Shown here in pieces: positions 44,965 through 56,201 of a stretch of DNA of 64,000 nucleotides. The translations under genes were made by a program, and so were the position numbers. Under the pieces are notes generated by a model. The model saw only the letters and a list, made by a program, of their open reading frames with translations. It ran no database searches and was not told the DNA's origin. Each line of letters begins with the position of its first letter. Positions within the stretch are counted from its first letter, which is position 1. The stretch comes from Streptomyces hyderabadensis (lineage in GTDB: Bacteria > Actinomycetota > Actinomycetes > Streptomycetales > Streptomycetaceae): positions 62,001 through 126,000 of the forward strand of contig NZ_JAIOJZ010000005.1 in assembly GCF_020404845.1 (NCBI RefSeq). The letters are read 5' to 3'.

Positions 44965-44985
44965 CCCGGGAGGGCTGCTCCCGGG
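44965..44985. terminator. Hairpin terminator between convergent genes
   Basis: CCCGGGAG (44965-44972) pairs perfectly with CTCCCGGG (44978-44985) around a 5-base loop, between the kinase stop and the exonuclease stop. Confidence 0.75.
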
Positions 44986-44994
44986 AAGGGCGGC

Positions 44995-45717
44995 TCAGAC
45001 CCGCTCGTCGGCCGGCTCCCGCAGCGGCCAGGTCCCGTCGACGACGGCCGTGGCGTCGCCCTTGCGGCGCAGGAAGCTCTGGAAGTCCGCCGCCCACTCG
45101 GCGTACCACTCGATCTGACGGCGGTGCAGGTCCGCCGGGCCGAGGGCCGCGACCTTGGGGTGGCGGCCGGCTATCGCGCAGGCCAGGCGGGCCGCGGCGA
45201 GGGCGTCGGCCGCGGCGTCGTGGGCGGCGTCGAGCGGCACCCCGTACTCCCGGCAGACCGCTTCGAGATTGCGCTTGCCCCGGCGGTAGCGGTCGACGGA
45301 GCGGTCGATGGTGTACGGGTCGACGACCGGGGCGGGGTCCGTGCCGCCCAGGCGCTCGCGCAGGGAAGGCAGTCCGTGGCGCCGCAGCTCGGCGGAGAGC
45401 AGGGTGAGGTCGAAGGCCGCGTTGTAGGCGACGACCGGGACGCCCGCCTTCCAGTGGTCCACCAGGACTGCGGCGATGGCGTCCGCGACCCGGTCGGCGG
45501 GCCGGCCCTCGCTCGCCGCGCGCTCGTTGCTGATGCCGTGCACCGCGACCGCGTCCGCCGGGATCGGCACGCCGGGGTCGGCCAGCCACTCCCGCCGCCC
45601 GAGCGGCTCTCCGGCCCTGACCTCGATCACGGCTCCCGTGACGATGCGCGCCTCGCGCGGATCGGTGCCCGTCGTCTCCAGGTCGAAGCCGATCAGAAGC
45701 TCCCGGTGCCAGCCCAT
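44995..45717 (-). CDS. DnaQ-like 3'-5' exonuclease
   Basis: This 240-residue protein starts at ATG 45717 with a GAAGGGGGA ribosome binding site. The DEDDh exonuclease motifs are visible: FDLETTGTDPREARIVT (ExoI, D-x-E), VPVVAYNAAFDLTLLSAELR (ExoII) and LDAAHDAAADALAAARLA (ExoIII, H-x4-D). It lacks extra domains. It is probably a stand-alone proofreading or RNA/DNA-trimming nuclease. It lies downstream of, and separated by 128 bases from, the HEPN protein gene on the same strand. Confidence 0.9.
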   Translation of the reverse strand: MGWHRELLIGFDLETTGTDPREARIVTGAVIEVRAGEPLGRREWLADPGVPIPADAVAVHGISNERAASEGRPADRVADAIAAVLVDHWKAGVPVVAYNAAFDLTLLSAELRRHGLPSLRERLGGTDPAPVVDPYTIDRSVDRYRRGKRNLEAVCREYGVPLDAAHDAAADALAAARLACAIAGRHPKVAALGPADLHRRQIEWYAEWAADFQSFLRRKGDATAVVDGTWPLREPADERV

Positions 45718-45845
45718 GGGCGGTCCCCCTTCTTGGTGGTGCTTTCCCCCAGTGGTCTCCACCTTCCCACGGGCCACTGACAATCAGAGGATCGCATTCC
45801 GCTTACCCCCGCACCGGCCCCGGGGGGTGACGCTTTCACGGCCTT

Positions 45846-47093
45846 TCACGACACCGGACGCGAATCCGCCCACATCAGCTCGAACTCCTCACGGTAGGTG
45901 GGGAAGAGTCCGCCTTCGTCGAGCCGGTCCCCCTTCACGACCTTTCCTCCGTTGCGCCCGTTGCGCAGGACCAGGACCGGTGCCTCCATGCCCCGCGTGC
46001 GGCGCAGGTAGGACTGCACGACCGCGATGCCGTCGGCGCCGTCCCCGTCGACGAGGTAGGCCGTGAAGCGGGGCGTCTCGTCGAAGACCTGGATCTCGAA
46101 GGCGCCCGGGTCCCGCAGCCGGGCCCGCACCCGGCGCATGTGCAGGATGTTCATCTCCACGGCGCGGCTCAGCTCGCCACGCTTGATGCCCAGTTCCCGC
46201 TCGCGGCGTTTGATGGCGCTGGAGGCCGGGTTCAGGAAGAGCAGCCGCACCCGGCCGCCCGCCTCGGCCATCCGCAGCAGGCGGCGGCCGGAGAAGTTCT
46301 GCACCAGCAGGTTGAGGCCGATGCCGAGGGCGTCCACCCGGCGGGCGCTGCCGAACAGGTCCTCGGCGGGGAACTGGCGCAGCAGCCGCACCCGGTCCGG
46401 GTGCACGGCGACCACGTCGGCGTAGCGGTCCCCGACCAGGTCCTCCACCGCGTCCACGGGCAGCCGGCGGGCGGACGGCACGTCGCTGCCGGCGCCGAGC
46501 ACCTCGAGCAGCCGCGCCGAGGCGCGCTCGGCCTGGTTCAGGACCGCCTCGGACAGCGCGCGGTTGCGGGAGACGACGTTGCGGGTGACCTCCAGCTCGT
46601 CCAGGGCGAGTTCGACGTCGCGGCGCTCGTCCACGTAGGGCTCGAAGCAGGGCCAGTGCTGCACCATCAGCTCGCGCAACTGGGGCAGGGTGAGGAAGCT
46701 GAGGACGTTGTCGTCGGCCGGGTCGAGCAGATAGCCCTTGCGGCGGCTGACCTCGCGCACCGCGACGGCGCGCTGCACCCACTCCTGGCCGGCCGGTCCG
46801 GCCGCCGCGACCACCCAGTCGTCGCCGTGGACCGGTTCGTACACCGGCCGCAGCACGGCGGCCACGACCGCGCGCAGCCGCTGCTCGACCAGGTTCAGCC
46901 AGATGTAGGCCCGGCCCGCCCGCTGCGCCCGCGTGCGCACCTCGTGCCAGGCGCCGGCGTCCCAGTCCAGCTCCGGACCGATCGCGCCCGCGTTCATGGG
47001 CCGCGCCAGGGACACCGCACCGGGCGGGACGTCCGTGGAGTTCCCCTGGTGACCGTCGTCACCAGGAGGCAGCTCCAGCCCTCCCGAGCCCAC
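45846..47093 (-). CDS. SAV2148-type HEPN domain protein
   Basis: This 415-residue protein starts at GTG 47093 (VGSGGLELPPGDDGHQG), which restores the N-terminus usual for the Streptomyces SAV2148 HEPN family. It contains RAYIWLNLVEQRLRAVVAAV, WVVAAAGPAGQEWVQRAVAV and the alpha-helical block VTRNVVSRNRALSEAVLNQ, with a basic DNA/RNA-binding-like centre (RELGIKRGELSRAVEMN). Classical HEPN RNases use an R-x4-6-H motif, and I do not see one clearly here. The function is unknown. It is highly conserved and apparently chromosomal core. Confidence 0.85.
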   Translation of the reverse strand: MGSGGLELPPGDDGHQGNSTDVPPGAVSLARPMNAGAIGPELDWDAGAWHEVRTRAQRAGRAYIWLNLVEQRLRAVVAAVLRPVYEPVHGDDWVVAAAGPAGQEWVQRAVAVREVSRRKGYLLDPADDNVLSFLTLPQLRELMVQHWPCFEPYVDERRDVELALDELEVTRNVVSRNRALSEAVLNQAERASARLLEVLGAGSDVPSARRLPVDAVEDLVGDRYADVVAVHPDRVRLLRQFPAEDLFGSARRVDALGIGLNLLVQNFSGRRLLRMAEAGGRVRLLFLNPASSAIKRRERELGIKRGELSRAVEMNILHMRRVRARLRDPGAFEIQVFDETPRFTAYLVDGDGADGIAVVQSYLRRTRGMEAPVLVLRNGRNGGKVVKGDRLDEGGLFPTYREEFELMWADSRPVS

Positions 47094-47459
47094 CCGAGTA
47101 CCGCCTTCCGCTCCCCCGGACCCTGCCGGGGACACCCCGTCCCAACGATCAAGGAAGGGTACTCCGCGAGCGGTCCGCGGTGCAGCCCGATGGACCGGCC
47201 GGTTTTGCCAACCTCCTTGATCCGCGCGGGCGTTCCGGTCACGCTCACACCGGGGAGTGAGCGGTTTCACGGCGGTGACGTGGCCGGGTGCCGCGAGCAC
47301 GGCCCCGCACCCCTCCCGGAGTCCGGTACGGAGACAACGCCGCCGGGGTGGGTAGGAGGACGTACGTGCTAGGTGGTCGCCTCACTTTCGGGGAGACTTC
47401 CGGGGGACTCGGAGCCAAGGCGTCCGCACCGGCGCCCCACACCTGAAAGAGTCGTGTTC
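47094..47459. promoter_or_regulatory. Divergent region between HEPN gene and glgX, with a small upstream ORF
   Basis: This 366-base region holds a 9-bp inverted repeat GATCAAGGA (47147-47155) and TCCTTGATC (47214-47222), 58 bases apart. AGGAGGA at 47354-47360 is a perfect ribosome binding site for a GTG at 47366 that opens a 26-codon ORF. The rest is GC-rich and shows no other gene. The promoter of glgX must lie here. Confidence 0.4.
47366..47446 (+). CDS. Candidate 26-residue upstream ORF of glgX
   Basis: The GTG start is five bases after AGGAGGA, and the stop is 13 bases before glgX. The peptide reads VLGGRLTFGETSGGLGAK, then ASAPAPHT. Third-position GC is only moderate, so protein function is doubtful. 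It may instead be a translational control ORF. The strong ribosome binding site is the main evidence. Confidence 0.3.
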   Translation: MLGGRLTFGETSGGLGAKASAPAPHT

Positions 47460-49568
<2,109 letters not shown>

Positions 49569-49588
49569 GGCGGTCGGGCCGGTGAGGC

Positions 49589-49617
49589 CCGTCCCCCTGC
49601 ACCCGTCAGGGGGACGG
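49589..49617 (+). terminator. Hairpin terminator after glgX
   Basis: CCGTCCCCCTG (49589-49599) pairs with CAGGGGGACGG (49607-49617), an 11-bp perfect stem with a 7-base loop in the glgX-treY gap. It suggests that treY has its own promoter or is only partly read through. Confidence 0.75.
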
Positions 49618-49654
49618 TGACAGGAAAGGCGGCGGGACGGGTACGTAGGTTTCC

Positions 49655-52093
49655 ATGACCCCTGAGCGCGCCGCCTCCCCCGCCTCCGTCCCCACGGCCA
49701 CCTACCGGCTCCAGCTGCAGCCGTCGTTCCCCTTCAAGGCCGCGGCGGCGGCCGTGCCGTACCTGGCCGCGCTCGGCGTGTCGCACCTGCACCTGTCCCC
49801 CGTCCTGGAGGCGGTGCCGGGCTCGCCGCACGGCTACGACGTCGTCGACCACGCGCGCGTACGCGCCGAACTGGGCGGCGAGGAGGGGCTGCGGGCGCTG
49901 TCGCGCACCGCGCGGGAGCACGGTCTGGGCCTGGTGGTGGACATCGTGCCCAACCACATGGCGATGTCCCCGCGCCACAACCGGGCCCTGTGGGAGGTAC
50001 TGCGCGAGGGGCCCCACTCGCCCTTCGCGCGGTGGTTCGACATCGACTGGCAGGCGCAGGACGGCCGCCTGCTGCTGCCGGTGCTGGGCGCCCCGGTCGG
50101 CGAGGTGCTGGCCGACCTCCGGGTCGACGGCGACGTGCTGCGCTACCACGAGCACGCCTTCCCGCTGCGGCACGGCACCGCGGACCTGCCGCTGCCGCGG
50201 CTCCTGGACGCGCAGTGGTACCGCCCGGTGTGGTGGCGGCTGGCCCGCACCGAGCTGAACTACCGGCGCTTCTTCAGCATCTCGGAGCTGATCGGCGTGC
50301 GCGTGGAGGACCCGGAGGTGTTCGAGGCGACGCACGGCACCATCCTGCGGCTGCTGGACGAGGGCGTGGTCGACGGACTGCGCGTCGACCATCCCGACGG
50401 CCTCGCCGACCCCGGCGCGTACCTGGAACGGCTGCACCGGGCGAGCGGCGGCCGGTGGACGGTGGTGGAGAAGATCCTCGCCGACGGGGAGCGGCTGCCC
50501 GCCGCCTGGCCGGTGGCCGGCACCACCGGCTACGACGCCCTGCGGCACGTCGACGGGCTCTTCACGGACCCGGCGGGGTACGGGGAACTGCTCGAACTCT
50601 ACCGCCGGTTCGCCGCCCCGCGGGCGGACCTGGGCGGGGACTGGGCGGCGACGGTGCGGCGCGCCGCGTACGAGGTGCTCACGCACGAGCTGGCCGCCGA
50701 GCTGGACCGGCTGACCCGGGTGGCGCACCGCCTGTGCGTCGGCGCGCCGGACCCGGCGCTGCGCGACCGGGCGCCCTGGGCGCTGCGCACGGCGTTGCGG
50801 GAGCTGCTGGTGCGGCTGGAGGTGTACCGGCCGTACACGACGGCGGACGCGGCGGCGGTCGTCACTGAGGAGGCGGCGGCCGAGGCCCGGCTCGCCTTCG
50901 CGGTGCCGGAGGAGGCCGGCGCGGTGGACGTGGTACGGGGACTGGTCCTGGGGCGGTACGGGGACGGTCCGGAGCACGTGGAGTTCCGCACCCGGTTCGC
51001 GCAGACCGCGTCGGCGCTGCGCGCCAAGTCCGTCGAGGACACGGCCTTCTACCGCTGGGTGCCGCTGCTGTCGGCGACCGAGGTGGGCGGCGAGCCCGGC
51101 CGTCCGGCGGTGGGGCCCGAGGAGTTCCACGCCTACTGCGCGCGCGTGCAGCGCGACTGGCCCGCCACCGGCACGGTCGTCTCGACCCACGACACCAAGC
51201 GCAGCGCCGACGTGCGCGCCGCGCTCGCGGTGCTCACCGAGTGCCCCGCGCGGTGGGCGGACGTACTGGCGGAGGTCATGGAGGTCACTGAGGCCGCCGG
51301 CACGGGCGAGGGGCTGCCGGACGGGCAGCTGGTGTGGGCCGCCTGGCAGACGGTGTTCGGTCTGGGCCCGGCGGACGGGGAGCGGGTGCGGGAGGCGCTG
51401 CTGAAGCATGCGCGCGAGGCCGGGACGCACACCAGCTGGACGGAGCAGGAGCCCGGGTACGAGGAGGCGGTGGCGCGGTTCGTGGCGGCGGGGCCGTGCG
51501 GCGCGCCGGGCGGGCGGGTGGCCGCCCTCCGGGAGGCGCTGGCGCCGCACGTCCGGGCCAACGTCCTCGGTACGGCCCTGGTCCACCTGACGATGCCGGG
51601 CGTACCGGACCTCTACCAGGGCACCGAGCGCGAGTACCGGGCGCTGGTGGACCCGGACAACCGCCGCGCGGTGGACTTCCCCGCCGCCGGGGACGAGGGC
51701 TGGGCCGGGGGCGCCGGAGAGAAGGCGGCGGTGACCCGGGCGGCGCTGGCCCTGCGGGCCCGGCGGCCCGGCGCCTTCGGCGTGGCGGGGGCGTACGAGC
51801 CGCTGCCCGCCGAGGGTCCGGCGGCGGGGCACTGCGCGGCGTTCGTCCGCTCCGGCCGGGCGGTGACCGCCGTGACCCGGCTGTCGGTGCGGCTGGCGGA
51901 GGAGGGGGGCTGGCGCGGCACGACGCTGCCGCTGCCGCCCGGCCGGTGGGCCGACGCGCTGGCGCCCGGCCGGGAATTCACGGGGCACGCGCGCGTGGCG
52001 GACCTGTTCGCGGACACGCCGGTGGCCCTGCTGGAGCGGGTGGAGACGGCGGGGCGGGCGGGGACCACGGAGACGGCGGGTGACGGAGGCTGA
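49655..52093 (+). CDS. treY: Maltooligosyl trehalose synthase
   Basis: This 812-residue GH13 enzyme converts the reducing-end alpha-1,4 bond of maltodextrins to the alpha,alpha-1,1 bond of trehalose. It has the TreY opening ATYRLQLQPSFPFKAAAAAV, then SPVLEAVPGSPHGYDVVDH and DIVPNHMAMSPRHNRALWEV. The nucleophile region is VVDGLRVDHPDGLADPGAYL, the acid/base Glu lies in WTVVEKILADGERLP, and TVVSTHDTKRSADVRAA gives the last catalytic Asp. It works with treZ (54409-56154) and glgX. The stop lies seven bases before the M14 gene on the opposite strand. Confidence 0.94.
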   Translation: MTPERAASPASVPTATYRLQLQPSFPFKAAAAAVPYLAALGVSHLHLSPVLEAVPGSPHGYDVVDHARVRAELGGEEGLRALSRTAREHGLGLVVDIVPNHMAMSPRHNRALWEVLREGPHSPFARWFDIDWQAQDGRLLLPVLGAPVGEVLADLRVDGDVLRYHEHAFPLRHGTADLPLPRLLDAQWYRPVWWRLARTELNYRRFFSISELIGVRVEDPEVFEATHGTILRLLDEGVVDGLRVDHPDGLADPGAYLERLHRASGGRWTVVEKILADGERLPAAWPVAGTTGYDALRHVDGLFTDPAGYGELLELYRRFAAPRADLGGDWAATVRRAAYEVLTHELAAELDRLTRVAHRLCVGAPDPALRDRAPWALRTALRELLVRLEVYRPYTTADAAAVVTEEAAAEARLAFAVPEEAGAVDVVRGLVLGRYGDGPEHVEFRTRFAQTASALRAKSVEDTAFYRWVPLLSATEVGGEPGRPAVGPEEFHAYCARVQRDWPATGTVVSTHDTKRSADVRAALAVLTECPARWADVLAEVMEVTEAAGTGEGLPDGQLVWAAWQTVFGLGPADGERVREALLKHAREAGTHTSWTEQEPGYEEAVARFVAAGPCGAPGGRVAALREALAPHVRANVLGTALVHLTMPGVPDLYQGTEREYRALVDPDNRRAVDFPAAGDEGWAGGAGEKAAVTRAALALRARRPGAFGVAGAYEPLPAEGPAAGHCAAFVRSGRAVTAVTRLSVRLAEEGGWRGTTLPLPPGRWADALAPGREFTGHARVADLFADTPVALLERVETAGRAGTTETAGDGG

Positions 52094-52100
52094 TCGGGGG

Positions 52101-53486
52101 TCAGTCGCGGTGCATCGGCACCGCGGCCTGGGAGCCGCGGCCGGGCTCCCCCGCGCGGGCGTCCGCGCCGGACCGCCGTCCGGCCAGTTCGAACGCGGCG
52201 AGCACGACCCGGGTCTGGTACTCCACCTGGCGCCCGACCGGTATCCAGTGCGCCGCGCAGCCGTCGCGGTAGTCGGCGCAGCCCTCGTCGACGAGCCGGT
52301 CCAGCTCGGACAGGACGCCCGCCGGATCGCCCCCGGTACGGGTGACCAGCTGGTGCAGCAGCCCCGCGGTGCGCAGCGACAGGCGCCGTCCGGCCAGCCG
52401 CAGCGCGACCAGGTGGGAGGTGTTCATCGGCGGCAGTGAGCGACCCGTCCCGTCGTCGGTGTCCGGGTCCCACGCGTCGGCGAGCCGGGGACAGACCAGC
52501 AGGTAGTCGTCGACCGGTGCGAGCAGGTGCGCCGCCTCCGGCACATCGGCGAGATGGGGCCGGAGCCGGGCGAGGACGCGGTGCAGCCGCCGGGTGTCGT
52601 GGCGCAGGGTGCGGCTCACCGCGCGCAGCACCCCGTCGCGGTCGGCCGGGGGCGAGGCGTCCGCCACGGCCGCCACTCCCCACATGGGCGCCTCCACGAC
52701 CGCGGTGACGGTGCCGTGGCGCCGCGGGTGGCACCAGGTCGAGTCGACGGCCGCCTCGGTGATGGCGGCGGTGAGGTCGCCGCGGCGGGGCGGCGGGATG
52801 CGGTAGACCGCGGGTCCGAGGTCGGGCCAGTACAGGGTGTCGTAGGCGCCGAGTTCGCGGGGTATGCCGAGCCGGGCCGCGGTGTGGGCGATGCGCTGGG
52901 CGAGGCCGGGCAGGTCGTGGGTCAGCTCGACGAAGCCGCCGCCGACGTCCACGCCGTGCAGGGAGCACTGCAGGAAGGGCCGCAGTTCGTCCTGGAGCGC
53001 GACCAGGGCGCGGGTCTCGGGCAGGGTGGCGCGGTCCGGACCGTCGGGCAGCCACTCGGGCTGCTCCAGGAAGCCGGGCCGGAAGAAGTTCCGGGCGTAG
53101 CGGCCCAGAGTGTACGGGCCGGTGAGCCAGCCCTCGTTGCGGCGCAGGCCGTCGGGGTCGACGCACAGCAGCAGGTTCCAGGTGGCGTCGGCGCCCTCGG
53201 TGAGCCGGGGGTCGGCGAGGGCCCGCTCGGCGAGCCGCAGGGCGGTGGCGCCGCCCACGGGCTCGTTCGCGTGCGGTCCGGCGACGACGAGGACCTGGCG
53301 GCTGCCGTGGCCGACGGAGAGCAGCAGCAGCGGGGCGCCGGCGCGGGAGGTGCCCACGCGACGCAGCCGGGCGTGTCGGGGATGCCGGGCGGCGAGGGCG
53401 GCGGCCCGGGCGCCCAGCTCGTCCACGGTCGGGTAGCGCAGGAGGGGCGGCAGGGCACACCTCCACGAAGCGAGCCGTCGATTCAC
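52101..53486 (-). CDS. M14-family zinc carboxypeptidase-like protein
   Basis: This 461-residue protein has no clear signal peptide. The M14 zinc site is VVAGPHANEPVGGATALRL (H-x-x-E) plus the His in CSLHGVDVGGGFVELTHDL. The substrate-binding NP-like segment and the catalytic Glu (VTAVVEAPMWG) follow. The C-terminal 180 residues are extra and helical (SHLVALRLAGRRLSLRTAGL). It is annotated as an M14 zinc carboxypeptidase in related genomes. The lack of an export signal suggests an intracellular peptide or small-molecule substrate. It sits between treY and treZ with no obvious pathway link. Confidence 0.85.
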   Translation of the reverse strand: MNRRLASWRCALPPLLRYPTVDELGARAAALAARHPRHARLRRVGTSRAGAPLLLLSVGHGSRQVLVVAGPHANEPVGGATALRLAERALADPRLTEGADATWNLLLCVDPDGLRRNEGWLTGPYTLGRYARNFFRPGFLEQPEWLPDGPDRATLPETRALVALQDELRPFLQCSLHGVDVGGGFVELTHDLPGLAQRIAHTAARLGIPRELGAYDTLYWPDLGPAVYRIPPPRRGDLTAAITEAAVDSTWCHPRRHGTVTAVVEAPMWGVAAVADASPPADRDGVLRAVSRTLRHDTRRLHRVLARLRPHLADVPEAAHLLAPVDDYLLVCPRLADAWDPDTDDGTGRSLPPMNTSHLVALRLAGRRLSLRTAGLLHQLVTRTGGDPAGVLSELDRLVDEGCADYRDGCAAHWIPVGRQVEYQTRVVLAAFELAGRRSGADARAGEPGRGSQAAVPMHRD

Positions 53487-53679
53487 CTGGTGTGCGCGGT
53501 GTACGCACAGTCAGTCACGACTTGCGGGGTACGTCAACACCACGAGGAGCAAAGGGGTTTGCGCCACCGGACCGGGCACGGCTCCGCCACCGTCCGCCCA
53601 TGGTTCCGCCACGGACCAGCCATGAGCCCCGAGTGAAGCGCGGGCCATGGATCTCCCCGGGGAGCGGCCTCCGGTCGGG

Positions 53680-54231
53680 TCAGTTCGCCGCCAGGCGGAA
53701 GGTCATCTGGCCGAAGCCGATCTGGTCGCCCTCGCGGACGACGGCCGCGCCGATCACCCGCCGGCCGTTGACCGTGGTGCCGTTGGTGGAGCCCAGGTCG
53801 CGCAGCACCCACATACCGCCCTGGAGGGTGAGTTCCGCGTGCACCCGGGAGACCGTCTCGTGGCTCAGCCGCAGCCCGCTCGCCGGGTCGCGCCCTATGC
53901 GCAGCGCCGGACCGGCACCGGGGTGGGGCAGCAGCAGCTTGGGCAGCCGCTCGGCCCGCCACGCCCGGCCGAGCCGTACGCCGAAGCCGGACACCGCCTC
54001 GACGGTGCCGAACACCAGCCGGGACAACCGGCTCTCGGTGGGCAGGTCGGCGGTGAGCGCGGCCAGCTCCTCCAGGCGGCGGGCGGCGAGTGCCAGCTCC
54101 ATCCGGCGGACGAACGTGTCGTGCGACAGGCGCCCCATGGCGACGCCGTCCCGGAGCACGCTCAGCGCCTTGTCGCGCTCCGCGTCGGACAGCCGCGCGG
54201 GGTACGTGTGGAACTCGAAGGACGACGTCAC
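53680..54231 (-). CDS. DUF1707 and FHA domain protein
   Basis: This 183-residue protein has an N-terminal DUF1707 SHOCT-like helical segment (YPARLSDAERDKALSVLRDG, then RLSHDTFVRRMELALAARR). It is followed by a C-terminal FHA domain with all landmark residues: LRIGRDPASGLRLSHETVSR, VHAELTLQGGMWVLRDLGST and NGTTVNGRRVIG. FHA domains bind phosphothreonine, so it is likely a docking partner of a Ser/Thr kinase. It is divergent from treZ. No kinase gene is nearby. Confidence 0.92.
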   Translation of the reverse strand: MTSSFEFHTYPARLSDAERDKALSVLRDGVAMGRLSHDTFVRRMELALAARRLEELAALTADLPTESRLSRLVFGTVEAVSGFGVRLGRAWRAERLPKLLLPHPGAGPALRIGRDPASGLRLSHETVSRVHAELTLQGGMWVLRDLGSTNGTTVNGRRVIGAAVVREGDQIGFGQMTFRLAAN

Positions 54232-54408
54232 GCAGCTGATTGTCGGTCAGCGCGGCCGGGGTGTCCAGAAAACGGGGAAACGGCGGCCGCCCCGCGCGCG
54301 AGCGCCACGACACCGGCGACGAGCGGGGGCAATCCCCGGCGGAATGATCCCCGCGTGCTGGAACATGGAGCTGCTACATCACGGTGAGCAGACGAAGGGG
54401 AACCGTCC

Positions 54409-56154
54409 GTGCAGTTCGAGGTGTGGGCACCGCAGGCCGGCCGAGTGACGTTGGAGTGCGACGGCGCCACGCGCGCGCTGGAGCGCGATCCGGAGCGGCG
54501 GGGGTGGTGGTGCGGCCAGGCTCAGGCGCGGGACGGTTCGCGCTACGGCTTCGCGGTGGACGACGGGCCGGTGCTGCCGGACCCGCGCTCGCGCCGCCAG
54601 CCGGACGGCCCCGACGGGCTGAGCGCGGTCGTCGACCACGGGCGGTACGCCTGGCGTGCCCCGTGGGCGGGGCGTCCGCTGCCCGGCGGGGTCCTGTACG
54701 AGCTGCACGTGGGCACGTACACGCCCGAGGGCACGCTCGACGCCGCGGCCGAACGCCTCGAACACCTGGTGGAACTGGGCGTCACCCACGTCGAGTTGAT
54801 GCCGCTGTGCCCCTTCCCCGGGCGGCACGGCTGGGGGTACGAGGGGGTGTCGCTGTGGGCGGTGCACGAGCCGTACGGCGGGCCCGAGGCGCTGAAACGG
54901 TTCGTCGACCGGGCCCACGAACTGGGTCTGGGCGTGGTCCTGGACGTGGTGCACAACCACCTGGGCCCGTCCGGCAACTACCTGCCCGCCTTCGGCCCGT
55001 ACTTCACCGACACCCACCACACGCCCTGGGGCGTCGCCGTGAACCTGGACGCGCCCGGCTCGGACGAGGTGCGGGCGTACCTGGTGTACAGCGCGCTGGC
55101 GTGGCTGCGGGACTACCGGATCGACGGGCTGCGCCTGGACGCGGTGCACGCGCTGGCCGACACGCGCGCGTGCCACTTCCTGGAGCAGTTGTCGACCGCC
55201 GTGGACGACCTCGCGGCCGCGCTGGACCGGCCGCTCTTCCTGATCGCCGAGTCCGACCTGAACGATCCCCGGATCATCACCCCGCGCGCGGAGGGCGGCC
55301 TGGGGGTGCACGCGCAGTGGAACGACGACTTCCACCACGCGCTGCACGCCGCGCTGACCGGGGAGTCGCAGGGCTACTACGCCGACTTCGCGCGCGATCC
55401 GCTGGCCGCGCTCGCCAAGACGCTGACCCGGGGGTACTTCCACGACGGCACCTACTCCAGCTTCCGGGGCCGCTCGCACGGCCGTGCGCTGGACCGCGGC
55501 CGGGTCGCCGCGCACCGGCTGACCGGTTACAGCCAGACCCACGACCAGGTCGGCAACCGCGCCCGGGGGGACCGTCTGGCGTCCCTGGTCTCCCCCGGGC
55601 TCGCCGCCTGCGCGGCCACCCTGACGCTGACCGCACCGTTCACGCCGATGCTGTTCATGGGCGAGGAGTGGGCGGCGGGCACCCCGTGGCAGTTCTTCAC
55701 CGACCACACCGATCCGCAGCTCGCCGAGGCGGTACGCAGCGGCAGGCGGCGGGAGTTCGCGGCGCACGGCTGGCGGGCGGAGGACGTGCCCGACCCGCAG
55801 GACCCGGCGACGCGCGAGCGCTCCTGCCTCGACTGGTCGGAGCCGGAACGCGAGCCGCACGCGCGCGTACTGGACTGGTACCGGCGGCTGATCGCCCTGC
55901 GCGCCGAGCAGCCGGACCTCACCGACCCGGACCTGGGCGACACCAGGGTGGCGTACGACGGCACGGCGCGCTGGCTGGCCTTCCGGCGGGGCGACATCCG
56001 GGTGGCCGTCAACCTGGGCTCCGAACCGGCGGCCATCCCCCTGGGCACCCGCCCCGCGCGCGTGCTCGCGGCCTGGGAACCGGTCGAGGGTCCGGGCCCG
56101 GACGGCATGCTGCGGGTGCCGGGCGAGTCGAGCGTGGTGCTGGTGCAGGAGTGA
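54409..56154 (+). CDS. treZ: Malto-oligosyltrehalose trehalohydrolase
   Basis: This 581-residue GH13 enzyme releases trehalose from maltooligosyl trehalose made by TreY. It starts at GTG 54409 behind AGGGG. The CBM48-like front is FEVWAPQAGRVTLECDGATR. The catalytic barrel has GVLYELHVGTYTPEGTLDAA, VVLDVVHNHLGPSGNYLPAF, the nucleophile Asp in RIDGLRLDAVHALADTRA, the acid/base Glu in LFLIAESDLNDPRII and the third Asp in GYSQTHDQVGNRARG. It is separated from treY by two unrelated minus-strand genes. Confidence 0.94.
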   Translation: MQFEVWAPQAGRVTLECDGATRALERDPERRGWWCGQAQARDGSRYGFAVDDGPVLPDPRSRRQPDGPDGLSAVVDHGRYAWRAPWAGRPLPGGVLYELHVGTYTPEGTLDAAAERLEHLVELGVTHVELMPLCPFPGRHGWGYEGVSLWAVHEPYGGPEALKRFVDRAHELGLGVVLDVVHNHLGPSGNYLPAFGPYFTDTHHTPWGVAVNLDAPGSDEVRAYLVYSALAWLRDYRIDGLRLDAVHALADTRACHFLEQLSTAVDDLAAALDRPLFLIAESDLNDPRIITPRAEGGLGVHAQWNDDFHHALHAALTGESQGYYADFARDPLAALAKTLTRGYFHDGTYSSFRGRSHGRALDRGRVAAHRLTGYSQTHDQVGNRARGDRLASLVSPGLAACAATLTLTAPFTPMLFMGEEWAAGTPWQFFTDHTDPQLAEAVRSGRRREFAAHGWRAEDVPDPQDPATRERSCLDWSEPEREPHARVLDWYRRLIALRAEQPDLTDPDLGDTRVAYDGTARWLAFRRGDIRVAVNLGSEPAAIPLGTRPARVLAAWEPVEGPGPDGMLRVPGESSVVLVQE

Positions 56155-56201
56155 GTGCCGGGCCCGCGCGGGCCGAGGCCGCTCCGGTGCCTGGCGCGGG
56201 C

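Noticed and set aside
53534-53623. A 29-codon minus-strand ORF ending LCSSWC in front of the M14 gene, resembling a Cys leader
   Set aside because: It has no RRHVDL motif, no sulfur gene downstream and no good ribosome binding site. The segment is built from local short repeats, so it is probably chance.
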